Source of the DNA: Acanthopleura granulata
Lineage: Eukaryota; Mollusca; Polyplacophora; Chitonida; Chitonidae
Reading direction: 5' to 3'
DNA length: 64,000 nucleotides
Assembly: GCA_016165875.1 (NCBI GenBank)
Contig: JABBOT010000002.1
Coordinates: 16,450,363-16,514,362 of the forward strand
The position numbers were made by a program, and so were the translations under genes. A model generated the notes under the pieces. It had not been told where the DNA came from. It was given only the letters and a program-made list of their open reading frames with translations, and did no database searches. Shown one piece after another: positions 1 to 12,900 of this stretch; position 1 is the stretch's first letter, and each line of letters starts with the position of its first letter.

Positions 1-466
1 GTTTAGACTTCATCCACAGACTAATAATTAACACTAATATGATTAAATGATTATGAAACCAATATAAGCACCCTCTTGGGAGAATGATAAGATTAATATT
101 AACACTAATAACCATACAAACCCTGCCCAAGCCAAGCGATGATCTAATGTAATTACAAATGTATATTTGATACATGTATCTGCTGCAGAAAGTTTGAGGC
201 AGTGTGTCAGAGTAGCCGGCTAAGAGGGTACATGTATGTAGGTATACATACATGTACATTGTAGTCTACATGGTAACTTCTTTTCGAATTTGGATTATAT
301 AGGAGTGCCTTTCAGACTAAATGGACTGAGCAAACGCAAGGAAAAGCGTAAATGTGTAAACACATCGGGTGCGAAACTTCCAAGCTAGCTATCTGACTCA
401 AAGCATTACGATTATTTGGGGATCTTTGTTTGCTGTGCCGTTGTTGTTGTTCGGTGAATAATTTAC
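1..466 (-). other. Intron 1 of the CDK8-like gene (partial)
   Basis: This stretch follows the donor site of CDK8 exon 1 on the minus strand, so it is read as the start of intron 1. I looked for the expected second exon (the kinase segment around the catalytic lysine) on the minus strand and did not find it, so the intron continues past the left edge. Several ACATGTA-type motifs occur at about 160-260. Nothing else is recognisable. Confidence 0.6.
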
Positions 467-600
467 CCAGACCTGGCTTTACGTTTGGCCTTATAAACAT
501 GTCCATATGTTCCTCTTCCAACTTTGCAACCCTCAAAATCAAACAGATCTTCTACTTTAGCACGCTCTAATGCAGTTTTCACTTTAAAATCATAATCCAT
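467..600 (-). CDS. CDK8: CDK8/CDK19 Mediator kinase, coding exon 1 (partial gene)
   Basis: First coding exon of the cyclin-dependent kinase of the Mediator kinase module, which with cyclin C, MED12 and MED13 regulates RNA polymerase II transcription in the nucleus. The exon starts at the ATG at 600-598 and encodes [20 protein letters not shown], then a segment with the glycine-rich loop [14 protein letters not shown]. This closely matches the start of animal CDK8/CDK19, including the N-terminal helix that contacts cyclin C. It ends at a donor (GTAAAT) at 466, leaving 44 codons plus two bases; an alternative donor (GTCTGG) lies six bases upstream. The rest of the gene is outside the window. 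Its start is 399 bp from the oppositely oriented AMD1 start. CDK8 and CDK19 were separated by vertebrate duplication, so this is probably the single invertebrate co-orthologue. Confidence 0.9.
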
Positions 601-999
601 GGCGTGTATGGAATCCAATTATTATCATTAGTGCCCCTTGTCGCGCACTTCGCTTTCGAAAGACTTCCAGTTATACGCTTATCTCCCCTGCACGATGATA
701 CGTCTAGAGGCTTTCTAACTATTCGGTATCCCGTTGCCAGCATGCTATGATGTACATTAATCAAACACCTGTACATTTTATTCAGCTTTTAGCTTAACTG
801 CTCTTTATCCTGTTGACAATCAGCATTAAGGACATCATTTATGCCCGCCAAGTCTGTGCCAGCGAGTTACCAACACTCACGCGAGAAGGGTTGGCGGAAC
901 ACGATATTTCATTGGTTGCCGATTGACAGAAGTGACTGCTGGAAAGTGTTGGTTGCCGTTGCCGGATTAAGCAGTCTGTCAGTAGAAAAAAAGACAACA
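601..999. promoter_or_regulatory. Divergent promoter region between CDK8 and AMD1
   Basis: Only 399 bp separate the start codons of the divergent CDK8-like and AMD1 genes, so both 5' untranslated regions and both core promoters must lie here unless 5' non-coding exons exist. A CCAAT motif is at 615-619 near CDK8, and the inverted form ATTGG is at 911-915 near AMD1, 85 bp before its start codon. No TATA box is obvious. The part nearest AMD1 (840-970) is richer in CpG and GC than the flanks. Transcription start sites cannot be placed from sequence alone. Confidence 0.6.
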
Positions 1000-3900
1000 A
1001 TGACCACCACTGTAGAGGAAAAACATTTTTTTGAAGGAACGGAGAAGCTACTAGAAGTTTGGTTTTCATCGTCCAACTCCATTAAGGATGGTATCAACCT
1101 GCGATCCATTGAGAGGTACTGGTAACTTAACACATATAGTTAGTTTACTGCGTGCTCAGTTGTCGCGCTAGTGCGGTACGCAAGTTCAGTGTCGTGCATT
1201 CAGTTGGCCGCACCTATATGTACGCGCCACGGTTGTATTTTAAGAGAGTAAAACCTCTTCTCATCGGACGAAATCGTTTGAGTGTCATTCGTGGGCCACG
1301 GACTTATGACAAGAATATCGGTTACCCCAAACAAAATCATTCATGTGCATGGACGTCTGACATGCTGAAGCTGACATACGCAGATGTCATTTCGTGTAAC
1401 AGCCCTCAGGACGCCCCGCTCAAAGTCCAGAGTCAACTCTTGCAGTGGGTAAAATCATGTAGCATGGATCTAACTGTATGGCTATGTATATGTGTAGTTG
1501 TAGTTGAGAATTTTTTGTCTCCCTTGTACATACATGTAATTAATGAGCTGATATTCTCTTAGCCATTGTTGACGGTGATCTAGATTTTGGGCAAGTCGTG
1601 TGGGTCAGCTGTGTGACGAAAACACATACTGGCGTATGTGAGCATATATATGTAAACTGATAAGAGAAAAAATGTTGCAAGATAATTGCGACTGATGAGT
1701 CAGGTGGCAAATGATCTTTAACCACCTTAGATGTCTAGATTGTTAACTGTCTGGGGGACTGGAGTGATAGAAGAGGGACTAAGGCTGTACTGGTTGCCAT
1801 AATACAATCCTTCTAATTTTTCTGACAGATAGTAGTACTGCTGAAAGCTTTGAGAAAGGTAAAGATATGGGTATGTTGATCAGTGGATGGACTAATCATG
1901 TGAGACAAAAGAAACTGTTTATTCCTGTACTAGTAACATGTATGTTGGCTAAAACAGGCATATCAGATGTCATAAAAATGTTATCATGATTGTTGTAAGT
2001 CTGTTATCACTTTCTGAAATTTGCTGATGAAACAACGCATGAATGAGGTGCACAGCTGACTTAATTTCAAGAAATAATCACCAAATCTCTATTTAATTAG
2101 TGTTAGCATAAATACAAAATATTTACAATCATTGTTTAAAAGAAAAGACAACAAATAATATAACTTTAGTTACTTTTGAAGAGGGGTGAAAGCACGTCTG
2201 TTTAATGATAACAGCCAATTCTTTCTGACATGTTTCCTTACACAATCCACTTTTAGTTTGGAATGTTTACGTGGTGTGACATCACCTGCACATTAAGCAC
2301 ATACTAGTATATGTGTAACTAAAATGCAGCACAGGGTTAGTAAAATGTTAGTGGAAACACCTGTATTCGGGGATTTTAGAAAAAGCCCGCCCCTGATTAA
2401 ACATGTTAGTGTTTTTGATTTTTCTCACTGTGCACTTACAGCTCACTTTTAACTGTGATATCTTGTTCATGCCACATCATAAAAATAAAAAGGTATGATT
2501 TTCAAACTTTAGGTGGGATACTTAAAAGACAAAACAAAAAAAACAACATGTAATATAACCTTAGTTATTTCAGAAGAGTGATTAAAACAGAGATAAATAG
2601 CCTCATAAGGGTCTTTTTTTGTGTGTCAAGTTAGAAACTGTACAAATCAACTAAAATTTTAGTCTTTAGTTCTTTATGAGGCTCAGAGATACACAGCGGT
2701 AGAGAAACCCACAAAACACCAAGTCTTGTCAGTTACACCCCATGTTTCTATATGGCTAAAGGCAAAACACTGACCTCAGCAGAAACAGCTGCGATCTCGG
2801 GTTATAGAAATAACTGGTGGCTGAATATTAACATCTGATCAGATTTTCTCACCTTGCATGGTTTTGCTTTTCTTTGAATTGCTGCATTTTAATTAGGCAA
2901 CTTCTTAAAATAAAAAGTTCTGTTTTTTATTAAATTTGTATGTCACTTTAGCAATGCTTACATACATGTATAAATATAGTAATATAGGTGTGTTATTAAA
3001 AATGTTGATCGAACATCAGTCGATTGGAACAGTTTTCTTTTAGATTAAGCATAATTGTTATATGTGATATGGGTATGCAAAGCTTGATTGTACATGTGTA
3101 TTAAAAGCCATAGAATTCAGTATTAATTTTTTTTTGTAATTTTCTTTTATAGCATCAACTGAATTATTTTTCCGTCATATACTTCAAATGTTTTTCATCA
3201 ACATAATAAACAAAGCGGCATTTATAGCTTTATACTGATGCGAAGTTTTATCACATGAGGGGAGATTTTAATTTCACATAGGTCTACCCAATCTCTTGGT
3301 ATCAGCACCCAGACCTAATCAGACTGAAATCATCTTACCCACAGGTAAATAGAGAGCTCTGTTTCTCTGCTAAAACAGCTTGGTGACATGCCTCAGTGAC
3401 CGGCAAATTCCTACACAAAATACGACTCTGTGATTCGAGTCAGGTGATCAAGTTTAAAGCTTGAACAATTGACTGACTGCACATCTAAGCCATACAGAAG
3501 AAGTGTCAATGCTGACTGCACATCTAAGCCAGACAGAAGAAGTGTCAGTGACCTGAAGGCTTTTCAGATACCTGTTCTGGTTGACTTGGTGTCATAGAAA
3601 AGAGATCAGTCTGCACATGTGCTGACTGGCAGTGGGGGGAAAATCATTGTACACCTCTCCCCAGTGTGACACGCTTCACTGCAGCAGGTGTTTCAGTGGT
3701 CACATGGTCTCAAGGGTGTCCCTCAAATTCTCAAAAACTCACACACATCTGTACACAGTTTCAAGAGTTTCAGCAAGTCTGCAGAAATCCTTTATGAATT
3801 CTTTGCACCCAGAAGATTGGTTATCAAGTCATTATTAAACAAAAACCATTATATTAATGCGATTTACATTGCAGTTAACATCCATCATCAGATTATGTAT

Positions 3901-6900
3901 GTTCCTATATTCTATAAGTCACATGCTGTCAGTAGCTAACAAACTTCATGTAACATGTTTCACTTGTAACACAGTAGGCCGATTTGTCCCCCTACAATAG
4001 GGATGTAACGAACGAAGTGTTCGTGCTGTTGGTAAACTCAAAGTCAAGACGCCATCAGTAAACAATGGATGAAGCAGTTCATACAATGGTGAGAAGATTA
4101 GATCATTGCCATGTAGAAAGCCATAGTATGTAACAACCAACAGGAGTTCAGATGGTTAAAGCCTGGATCACTGCGACCTCAATGAGGTTATACGCTCAAA
4201 TCCACCTGTTGCTATTTGGATTCAGGGTTTGAAGTCAGAAGGTTTGTCAGGTTCTTGGCAAAGATCAGTGGTGTATCCTGGATGACAAAATTTCATCTGC
4301 TCATAACCTTGCCGACCGTGATATAACTGAAATATTCTTGAGCTAGGCGTCAACACCAATCAAATAAATCAGTAAAAATTAACAGCTCTGTTTCTCTTGT
4401 CTTCTGTTCCAGGTGTCACTGGGAAGAGCTGCTGAAGCTGGTACAGTGTGAGATCATCAGCGTGGTCAGTGATGAGGACATGGATGCCTATGTGCTCAGG
4501 TATGTGCTAATTGAAAAATGTCACAGGGAAGGTTAGGTGTCAGTTTTCATCACATCACCTGAATATAGGTTAACTCGCTTTTCTCTAGCGCAACTTGAAA
4601 ACAAAATATTACCAAGATCTACATGTATATATATTCACATTTGATAAGGTCCAAATCAATAAAATTAAATAATTCATGAAATTACTGATCTATACTTTTT
4701 CCTCTCTGGAAATCAGGTATTGAAAAAGAAATTTCAGGACTTTTCATGCCATGGCTAAAATGTTAATGGAGTTGTTAATGGACAGTGTGGGTTTCCTGAA
4801 TGTTGCAAGGTATTGTTTGGCTAGGTTGTCATTCACAGTGTCTATTGATCATTGTTGGTTTGTAGCGAGAGCAGCATGTTTGTCACAAGTCACCGCTTCA
4901 TCCTCAAGACTTGTGGGCAGACAACTCTGCTCCTGGCTGTAGAGCCACTCCTGAAATTAGTGGACAGCAAGTGTGGGTTCGATAAAGTTCAGGTAAGAGG
5001 GATGTCTGGATAATGTTACAGACATTGAAAATAAAGGATTCATGGAAAGTAACTCTGAATTGAATATTGTGGTTAAAAGGGAAGTTATGTCCTCGAAACT
5101 GAGGAAAGAAAAAGTTTCATTTCTGAGGCATGTTTTTGTCCTTCGATAACCCCCTGCATGTTTTTCATCAGTGATTGGAAATGACATCAGTGATGAAATT
5201 ACCTCTTCCCACCACCAAGGTGTTTCCACTACTATCACCATTGACATCACAGATGCCAGGTGCTTAATTTCCATGTTGAATGATGGACCAGTAGCTTAAA
5301 GCCATTTCCCAACCACCCCACCTCCCACTCAGAACAAGGCTGAGAGGCTTTAGCAATACTAGCAAATAAGAACCATGAATAATTAAAGTTGTTATCCAAC
5401 AGCATTGCCAGGGTCCACGCTATTACATAATTACCATTTTCGGGTGGGCTGATGCAAACTTCATGGCAGTGAATGAAGAAAACAAAGTGATAAAATTGAA
5501 ATGGAAGACACTGGATTTGAACCTGAGACTGCTGTGAATTGTGTACAATGGGCCTAGTACTACAGACTGCAGACAAGGCAGCTTTGATCTCTTGCTCATA
5601 GCCGATAACTACAGATAGAGGGATTACATTGTTGCAAGGTGTACTTCTGTTTCCACGATCAACTGCAGTGATTGGTTTCATACGTCGACCTCTATAGTGG
5701 TCGAGGAGAGCAGTCCCGGCGTTCAGCCATGTACGCTCTGCATGCCCAAACTGTAATAGTAATAACAAAAGCAGGAAAAGTGGAGAAAAAGCGTGATAAA
5801 ATTGAAAATAAATGAACTGGATTTAAACATTAAACTGCCATATGCCAGATATCATATACATAATCTCAAGTATTTTAGACCAGCATACACAAAATGCAGC
5901 TTTCATCTCCGGCCCACAACCGACAGCAAAAGACAGAAAGAATACATGGTCCTAAGGTTTAGGGAGGCATTCATGACAGAGGCTGGAGTGAATTAAGCTT
6001 CACAGGTTTTCCTCCCTGCTGATATACATTGTCAATATCGAGATGAGGCTTTCTCTATATGCCATTGACATAACCCAGGTAAAGATTTCATGTCTTGTTG
6101 CACGAAGATTCACTGCTATTCAAATGGGAGAGGTTTGAAAAATTTTGCTTGGTATTTTGGTCATAACTTGAAAACAATAATATCTTCTAAAATAATTCTT
6201 GTATATTTGCAATCCTGCCCTCAAGGAGCACCAGGTGGTGTGTTTGGTTAATCTGTTTAAGCAGTTTTTAGAATTGACATAGTGCTGACCTACTTTGACG
6301 GAACTTTAGCAGTCAGTTATAGCCTAATTTTTAATATCAGTAGGGCGATTCACCATGAAGCAGCAAATGAAATTTCATCCTGATACCGTCATCCGGTTTG
6401 GAGAAGAAGATTTTTTAATCTTAACAACAAAATTCAAAATAAAAACAAAATATGGCAGCTAAACCACGTAACTAGCCAAAGAGAACATAAGGTCAAAAGT
6501 TGTATCAAATGTTCATTATCAAGACAGTTTGTTTCTTCCACCTTTAACGGTTTAGGAGATATTGCAATTTTTATGGTCTGACGAGGAATAATAATAATAA
6601 TAATGCGAACGATTTCAAGAGGTGTTCTGCCAGGATGACGCCGATCCGTAAAAATGTTTCATGAAATTTTTGACCCATTATTATTGCAGTGCATGTAATT
6701 TTCAGCAGCATAATGCATTTGGCTATAAAGTCATCATAACTCTTCAGTTGTGAGTGTTTATTCACTTCGGCTGATTTTTAGGGATTCCATATTGTATTAT
6801 ATTATGAAGGAAATTTTGTTTGACTGAACTGATTTTGTAAGCACTAAACAGCTGTTCTGCAGTTTGAACACTGAACTGAAAAATTTAATGTACTTACATA

Positions 6901-9900
6901 CATGTGTAGTCAGTCATTGGAGAATCCTTGATGAATAGCAGCTCTCGTGGAGATTAGTTTCAAGGGGAATAACTCTTGTCGGCTTTCTGATACAGCTGAG
7001 ACGGGTGGACGTTTTTAGGTGTTCAAAAGTATAAGCATTCACATGTGAGCTAGAATTCCTATGTAACTATCCTCCACAATAATATTTTAATACTGGAAAA
7101 TAATCCATTAACTTAAATATTAATCTTTCTTCATTGTTGTTGTCACATGTTTTACATGGAGACATGCATTATTTATTGATTTTGTCCACAGGATATCTTC
7201 TACTCACGAAAGAACTTTACCAGGCCAGACAAACAGCATAAAATTCATCAGAAATTTGAAGACGAGGTATATTAATCAACTTTTTTCTCAGTAGATTTTC
7301 ATGTACTTCATTTGGTCTTTTTTGTAAGTCTTCCATATATTAAGCTCTCTCGTTTGCATACTAAGTTGAAGAGTAACACTTTGCATTTTCATTCACATTA
7401 TTTCATATTTTTATGCCAGACATACATGTGATGCCTTTTTTATGGTGTGCTGGGAGCAATTTTATGTTTTGTGAATTAAAATTGCTTTCAAACTTTCTGC
7501 GTCATAAGTATCAAATGTCCAGTTTAACTATATAAACACTTCAAACAATAAAGCAAGAATAGCATAGCTAGTGTTTTTTCCACTCTTAAAAGAATTGTCA
7601 CACAGTCCATCTTCACTTTGACAGGTACATCATTTGGACTCAATGTTTAAAGGTGAGCTACTGATTCCATTAAAGCCGACTATCTCCAGTTTGTAACTCG
7701 ACTTCATTAATAACCAAGAGGGAAGCCATTTGTCCTAAAATTCAGCCAAAAAGTGCATATTTAGAGGCAAGTAAAGCTAACAAAGTATTATATATACTAA
7801 AGCTAATATATCTGTCACAGCCAGCAGTCTGTGGATGGTCGTGGGTTTCCCCCAGGCTCTGCCCGTTTTTCTCCCACCACAATGCTGGCTGTCACCATAT
7901 AAGTGAAATATCCTTGAAGACACCAATCAAATAAATAAATAACATTTTTTTCATCAGCCTACCTTCCAGACTAACACAGAATACCTTTAACAGAGCAACA
8001 GAACAATTTGAATGTGGCAAAATGTGTGTGTTGCCTCACACAAACTTTTAGGTCAGTTACACTGCTCTCCACCATGAGCTTGATATGACCATCTTGGTAA
8101 TATCTTGTGCATAGGAACTACAAGTCAGAAGTACAGTTTATTGAGACTTTAGCTGCTTTTTTTTTCAAAAATGTTACATTTTACTTTTACATTGTTTCAA
8201 AAGGTCACGATTATTGGGTGTTATATACTTCAGTTGTAGTTATATTTCATTGTGTTTTTAGATGGAGCAGCTTACTGTTTGGGACGAATGAACAGAGATT
8301 GCTGGTAAGAGGACATCAGCAAGCTTCTCCTATTCTTTTTCTAGGATGTTTTGTTGTTTTCTCAGTGTATGTCTTATAACATGTAGGGTCCGCCAGCTAA
8401 CCTGCAGATGGTCTTGGGTTTTGTCTCGAGCTCTGTCTGGTTTCCTCCCACCATAATGCTTGTTGCCATCGTAGAAGTGAAATATTCTTGAGTACAGCAT
8501 AAGACACCCTCAAATAAATAAATATAACATGGAGGCACTACTACAGGTTTTTGTTATCTGGTGTAAAAGAGTTCTGGCATATCTGGTTGCCCATACCCAT
8601 TACAGCGCAAGCACAGCTGTGTACGTTTGCTGCATATCACTGCTACCACAAGCAAGTTCTGTACAGAAATCTTGAACAATGCTAAGGTCACTGGGGTCAA
8701 GTTGATCAGGCAGGAAGTGATGTCAGAAAACACACGAACTGCATGTACTTGTGTCGCCAAGAATGTCTAGTGGTGAACAGAGAGCGCAGATACAGCTGTA
8801 GCTGCACATGAACTATAAGGAGAACAGTGGCTGCCCTGCAGTGTAATGAGTTATGGAACAAGGTACAAAGAATATTTAATGAAGTAATTTCAAGATTGGT
8901 CAGAATTCCACCTGCTTAGTACACCATTCCATTTATGGTTATCACTTGATTAATTTGATTACTTTTTGACTTTTTACCTGAAAACTATGTTTTTTTTAAT
9001 TGTCCAATACTTTGTGAACCAAAACTTGCACAGATTGATCTTTAATCATGAACTGAATTAAAACCACCTGGCAAAGGTTGTGGGGTTTACCCTGAGCATT
9101 CAAATTACCTCCACACATACATCTGACAAAGTGAAAAGTTCTTAAGGTCAGCGTTAAACATCTACCACATAAATGAATAAATATAATATAACAACGTTAA
9201 TATTCTCACCCGTAGGTACCTCTACACCATTGACTGCATTGGGGTGATGGATCCAGATCAGACTTTAGAAATATCCTTTCACCTGTACATATCTTTCTGC
9301 ATAGTAAAGACATGTTTCCACACTGAGTTTTTTTTTATATGGAGTCTTGTGAACATGTGAGTATTTCTGTCTTTATCAGGCTTATGGTTTGATGTTAGTG
9401 GATAAACTCTGAGACATTTCTCTATGTTGATACCTGTCCTTAACTATCAGTACTTGTTGATGTGGGACATGGATCAGAAGAAAATGAAGATATTCAGCAA
9501 GGAAACCTGTGCTAATGGAAAAGAGGCTTCTGAGGTTAGTAGAAAAGGGAGAAATGTTCAGTAGTATACATTTGAAGTTTAATGCTTCAAATTTAATTTG
9601 TTTGACCTAAAATATGTCCCAAAAAAGTGCATTTTTAGAAACATACGAAAACTGATAAAATAGTAGTTTTCTTGCTGAAACTTGAATTGACATCTAAGCA
9701 TCTTTTTGCAGTTATTAGAACTTCATTAATCAGACAAGATTAGTATCTTTATAATAACCTTTGGGCAATGTTTTAGGTCTAATACAGTATTGCTGACTTA
9801 ATTGAAGTCATTCAGGTATGTCACCTGAAGGTTAGAAATGGACATTCACAAGCAGATAAAGACCTTAAAATGATACTTTTGTTGATGCCATCAATTACAA

Positions 9901-12900
9901 ATTTCCTGGTAAGAAATTAATATAAACCAAATGTGAAACCAGATGTGTCATCACTTGAAAAATGCTTAACTTTTTCAAAGTGAATTACAGTACACAGTAA
10001 ATAGCTTTGGACATATATTGTAGTTACTGTAAGGGAGATAGACACACCAGGTTTCTTTGCGCTTGTAATTGCGGCATCACATCACTGTCAATCAATGTTT
10101 GCTGCTGTTGCTGTTGTTATTGACAGAAATCTGGGATATCTGATTTGATACCTGGAGCACAGATTGATGACTTCCTTTTTCATCCCTGTGGGTATTCCAT
10201 GAATGGGCTGCTGCCTGGGGTGAGTTAGCTCTTGTAACTTACTGTCTAATGAATTCTTGTCATACCTACAGTGTACCTGAAAGAAAGTATGCGTAGTTTC
10301 AGGTGTTTGGTTAATGTTAACGTATAATGCACTAAATTTTGGCAGATGGGTGTTTTAGTAGTTAAGTACACAGTAGCAAGATACTGAAACGTCTTGATTA
10401 CCGATGACTGTACAATGGTAGAATTTGGCGGTTTTGTTGTCCCGCTCTGATAGGTGTCCTGTGGGAAATACATATCAATGTGCAGTAGTATTTTACTGAG
10501 TGCAGGTGCATCCTAGATGAATGTCCCACGTCCATCTTGGCTGCCGGGTCCACACTTGGTAGGGCCACCATGGCCAGACACTCACATCAGGATAGGAGTA
10601 GAAAGTGGATGAGGGTCCACGTATGATGGCTTGACCATCATGATCCAGTCTGACTGTAGGATATTCAGCCAGAAGCCAGCTGTAACTGTACTGACAGACC
10701 AAGGCGAAGGAGGTTCCTTTTCCTGCACAATGGCGACTCGGGACGCAAGCGGAACTGACTTCTCACACGCGAGTACAGTGTGTTCATCAAATCATCACCA
10801 CAAAAACAGAAATGAACAATAGACCGCACTGCGTAGCCCTGAGTTGACGTAGGCAGAGAAAGGTGCCCTTTCAATAAATACATAGTTCATATAATTTCAT
10901 ACATAGCATCACAGGTGGGTCCCCAGGATGGTATTCAAGAATTCACAGAAAGCAAATTCATCAATGGTTCTTTTTCTCTGCGTGTATACATGGTCTCAGC
11001 CTTGCATGCTGACCAATGATGTATCCAGTCTTAGCAATTGAGAAGCTATATTATGATGAACTACAGATCCTGTGTGTTTTGGTTACCAGGTAACTTCTTG
11101 TTCTATGTTATGGGTGGGAGCTTCTGTGGCTGAAGTGATAGTACCAAGAGAGCACAGCCCAAGGACCCAGGAGCCTCCCACCAATGCGATGCTGTGAGTT
11201 CAAGTCCAGCTCATACTGACTTTCTCTCTGGTCGGACATCTAAATGTTTGCCAGTGACCTGTGAATAGTCGTGGGTTTCCCCATTCTTGAGTATGGTGTG
11301 AAACACAAATCAGATAAATCAATGAATACAATATGAGAAATCATAATTCATGGATTCATAAAAATTGTTTATGGAGCTCCTATTCATCAGGTTATATCTG
11401 GCTCATCATTAGCAAGACATTTTTTACAAACTTAGTGGAATTTATTTATGTTTTGCATGAGTGCAAGCATGTATAGTTCTATAGGAGTACGGTATATTAC
11501 ATTTTAGAATGTGTATTTTTGTTACAAAAGTCGTTTATTTGGGGGTAGGGGAGGGTATGAGATACATCATTAGGGGTTGAGAATATGTGGTTACAGTAGG
11601 AGCATGAATTGTCCACTATTTGTTCTGCAGGGCTATTACATCACCATCCATGTGACCCCAGAGCCTCACTGTTCCTATGTCAGCTTTGAGACTAATGTAC
11701 CACAGGTAAGCCAGCTGTCCCTGGATTAGCACCAGCTGCACTGTGTTATACAGGACTTCTGCACTCTAGCAATATTACCACCGTTTGTTTTATCTTCACC
11801 TGTTATGCTGTTATCTTCAATAACTGATTTCTAAGTTTGGTGCGAAGCATAAATCGAAGGAATAGACCTATAGCGATGTATGAAATTAATGGAAGTGGCT
11901 CATCATGACTAAGACTTCACGCTCCAAGTCACAAAGCTTCTAAGGTTGCACCTAGCTGGCCAGCTGCAAAAATTAATTCCTGTCATTTCAGCCTTGTCTT
12001 TGCAATGGAATTCTGGTCTTTGGCTTGAAACCACTACACTACCCAAGCTTTTTATTTTCATAGATGTAAATATCTAAATGATATCTGATGATAACTTTAC
12101 AGGATAGATACACTTGATAGTTTGAGGAGCCATTCTTACCAGAGGCTCATAGTAAAAACAGAAGTTGGGCCACACGCTGGTCAGTACACAGTTGATCACT
12201 GCACACTGCTGCTAGGCTGTGGCCTTACGCTGGTCAGTACACAGTTGATCCCTGCACACTGCTGCTAAGCTGTGTTTACTGATCATTGGCCTTACGCTGG
12301 TCAGTACACAGTTGATCACTGCGGCTAGGCTGTGTGTACTGATCGTTGACCTTACGCTGGTCAGTACACAGTTGATCACTGCGGCTAGGCTGTGTGTACT
12401 GATCATTGGCAGTATGCTGGTCAGTACACAGTTGATCACTGCAGCTAGGCTGTGTTTACTGATCGTTGACCTTACGCTGGTCAGTACACGGTTGATCCCT
12501 GCACACTGCTGCTAGGCTGTGTTTACTGATCATTGGCCTTACGCTGGTCAGTACACAGTTGATCACTGGGGCTAGGCTGTGTGTACTGATCGTTGACCTT
12601 ACGCTGGTCAGTACACAGTTGATCACTGCGGCTAGGCTGTGTTTACTGATCATTGGCCTTACGCTGGTCAGTACACAGTTGATCCCTGCACACTGCTGCT
12701 AGGCTGTGTTTACTGATCATTGGCCTTACGCTGGTCAGTACACAGTTGATCACTGGGGCTAGGCTGTGTTTACTGATCATTGGCCGTACGCTGGTCAGTA
12801 CACAGTTGATCACTGCTGCTAGGCTGTGTTTACTGATCATTGGCCGTACGCTGGTCAGTACACAGTTGATCACTGCGGCTAGGCTGTGTTTACTGATCAT

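Noticed and set aside
841..999. N-terminal extension of AMD1 from the ATG at 841
   Set aside because: The added 53 residues have no counterpart in the family, and conserved sequence starts only after the ATG at 1000.
5247..5768. 173-codon open frame on the minus strand in AMD1 intron 3
   Set aside because: No recognisable domain, overlaps a tRNA-derived repeat, and has no matching splice or regulatory context.
9271..9450. Conventional GT-AG splicing for AMD1 intron 7
   Set aside because: The nearest GT (in CACCTGTACAT) adds 14 bases and breaks the frame. Ending the intron at CAG 9450 would add a tyrosine not present in the family and leave an AT-AG pairing.
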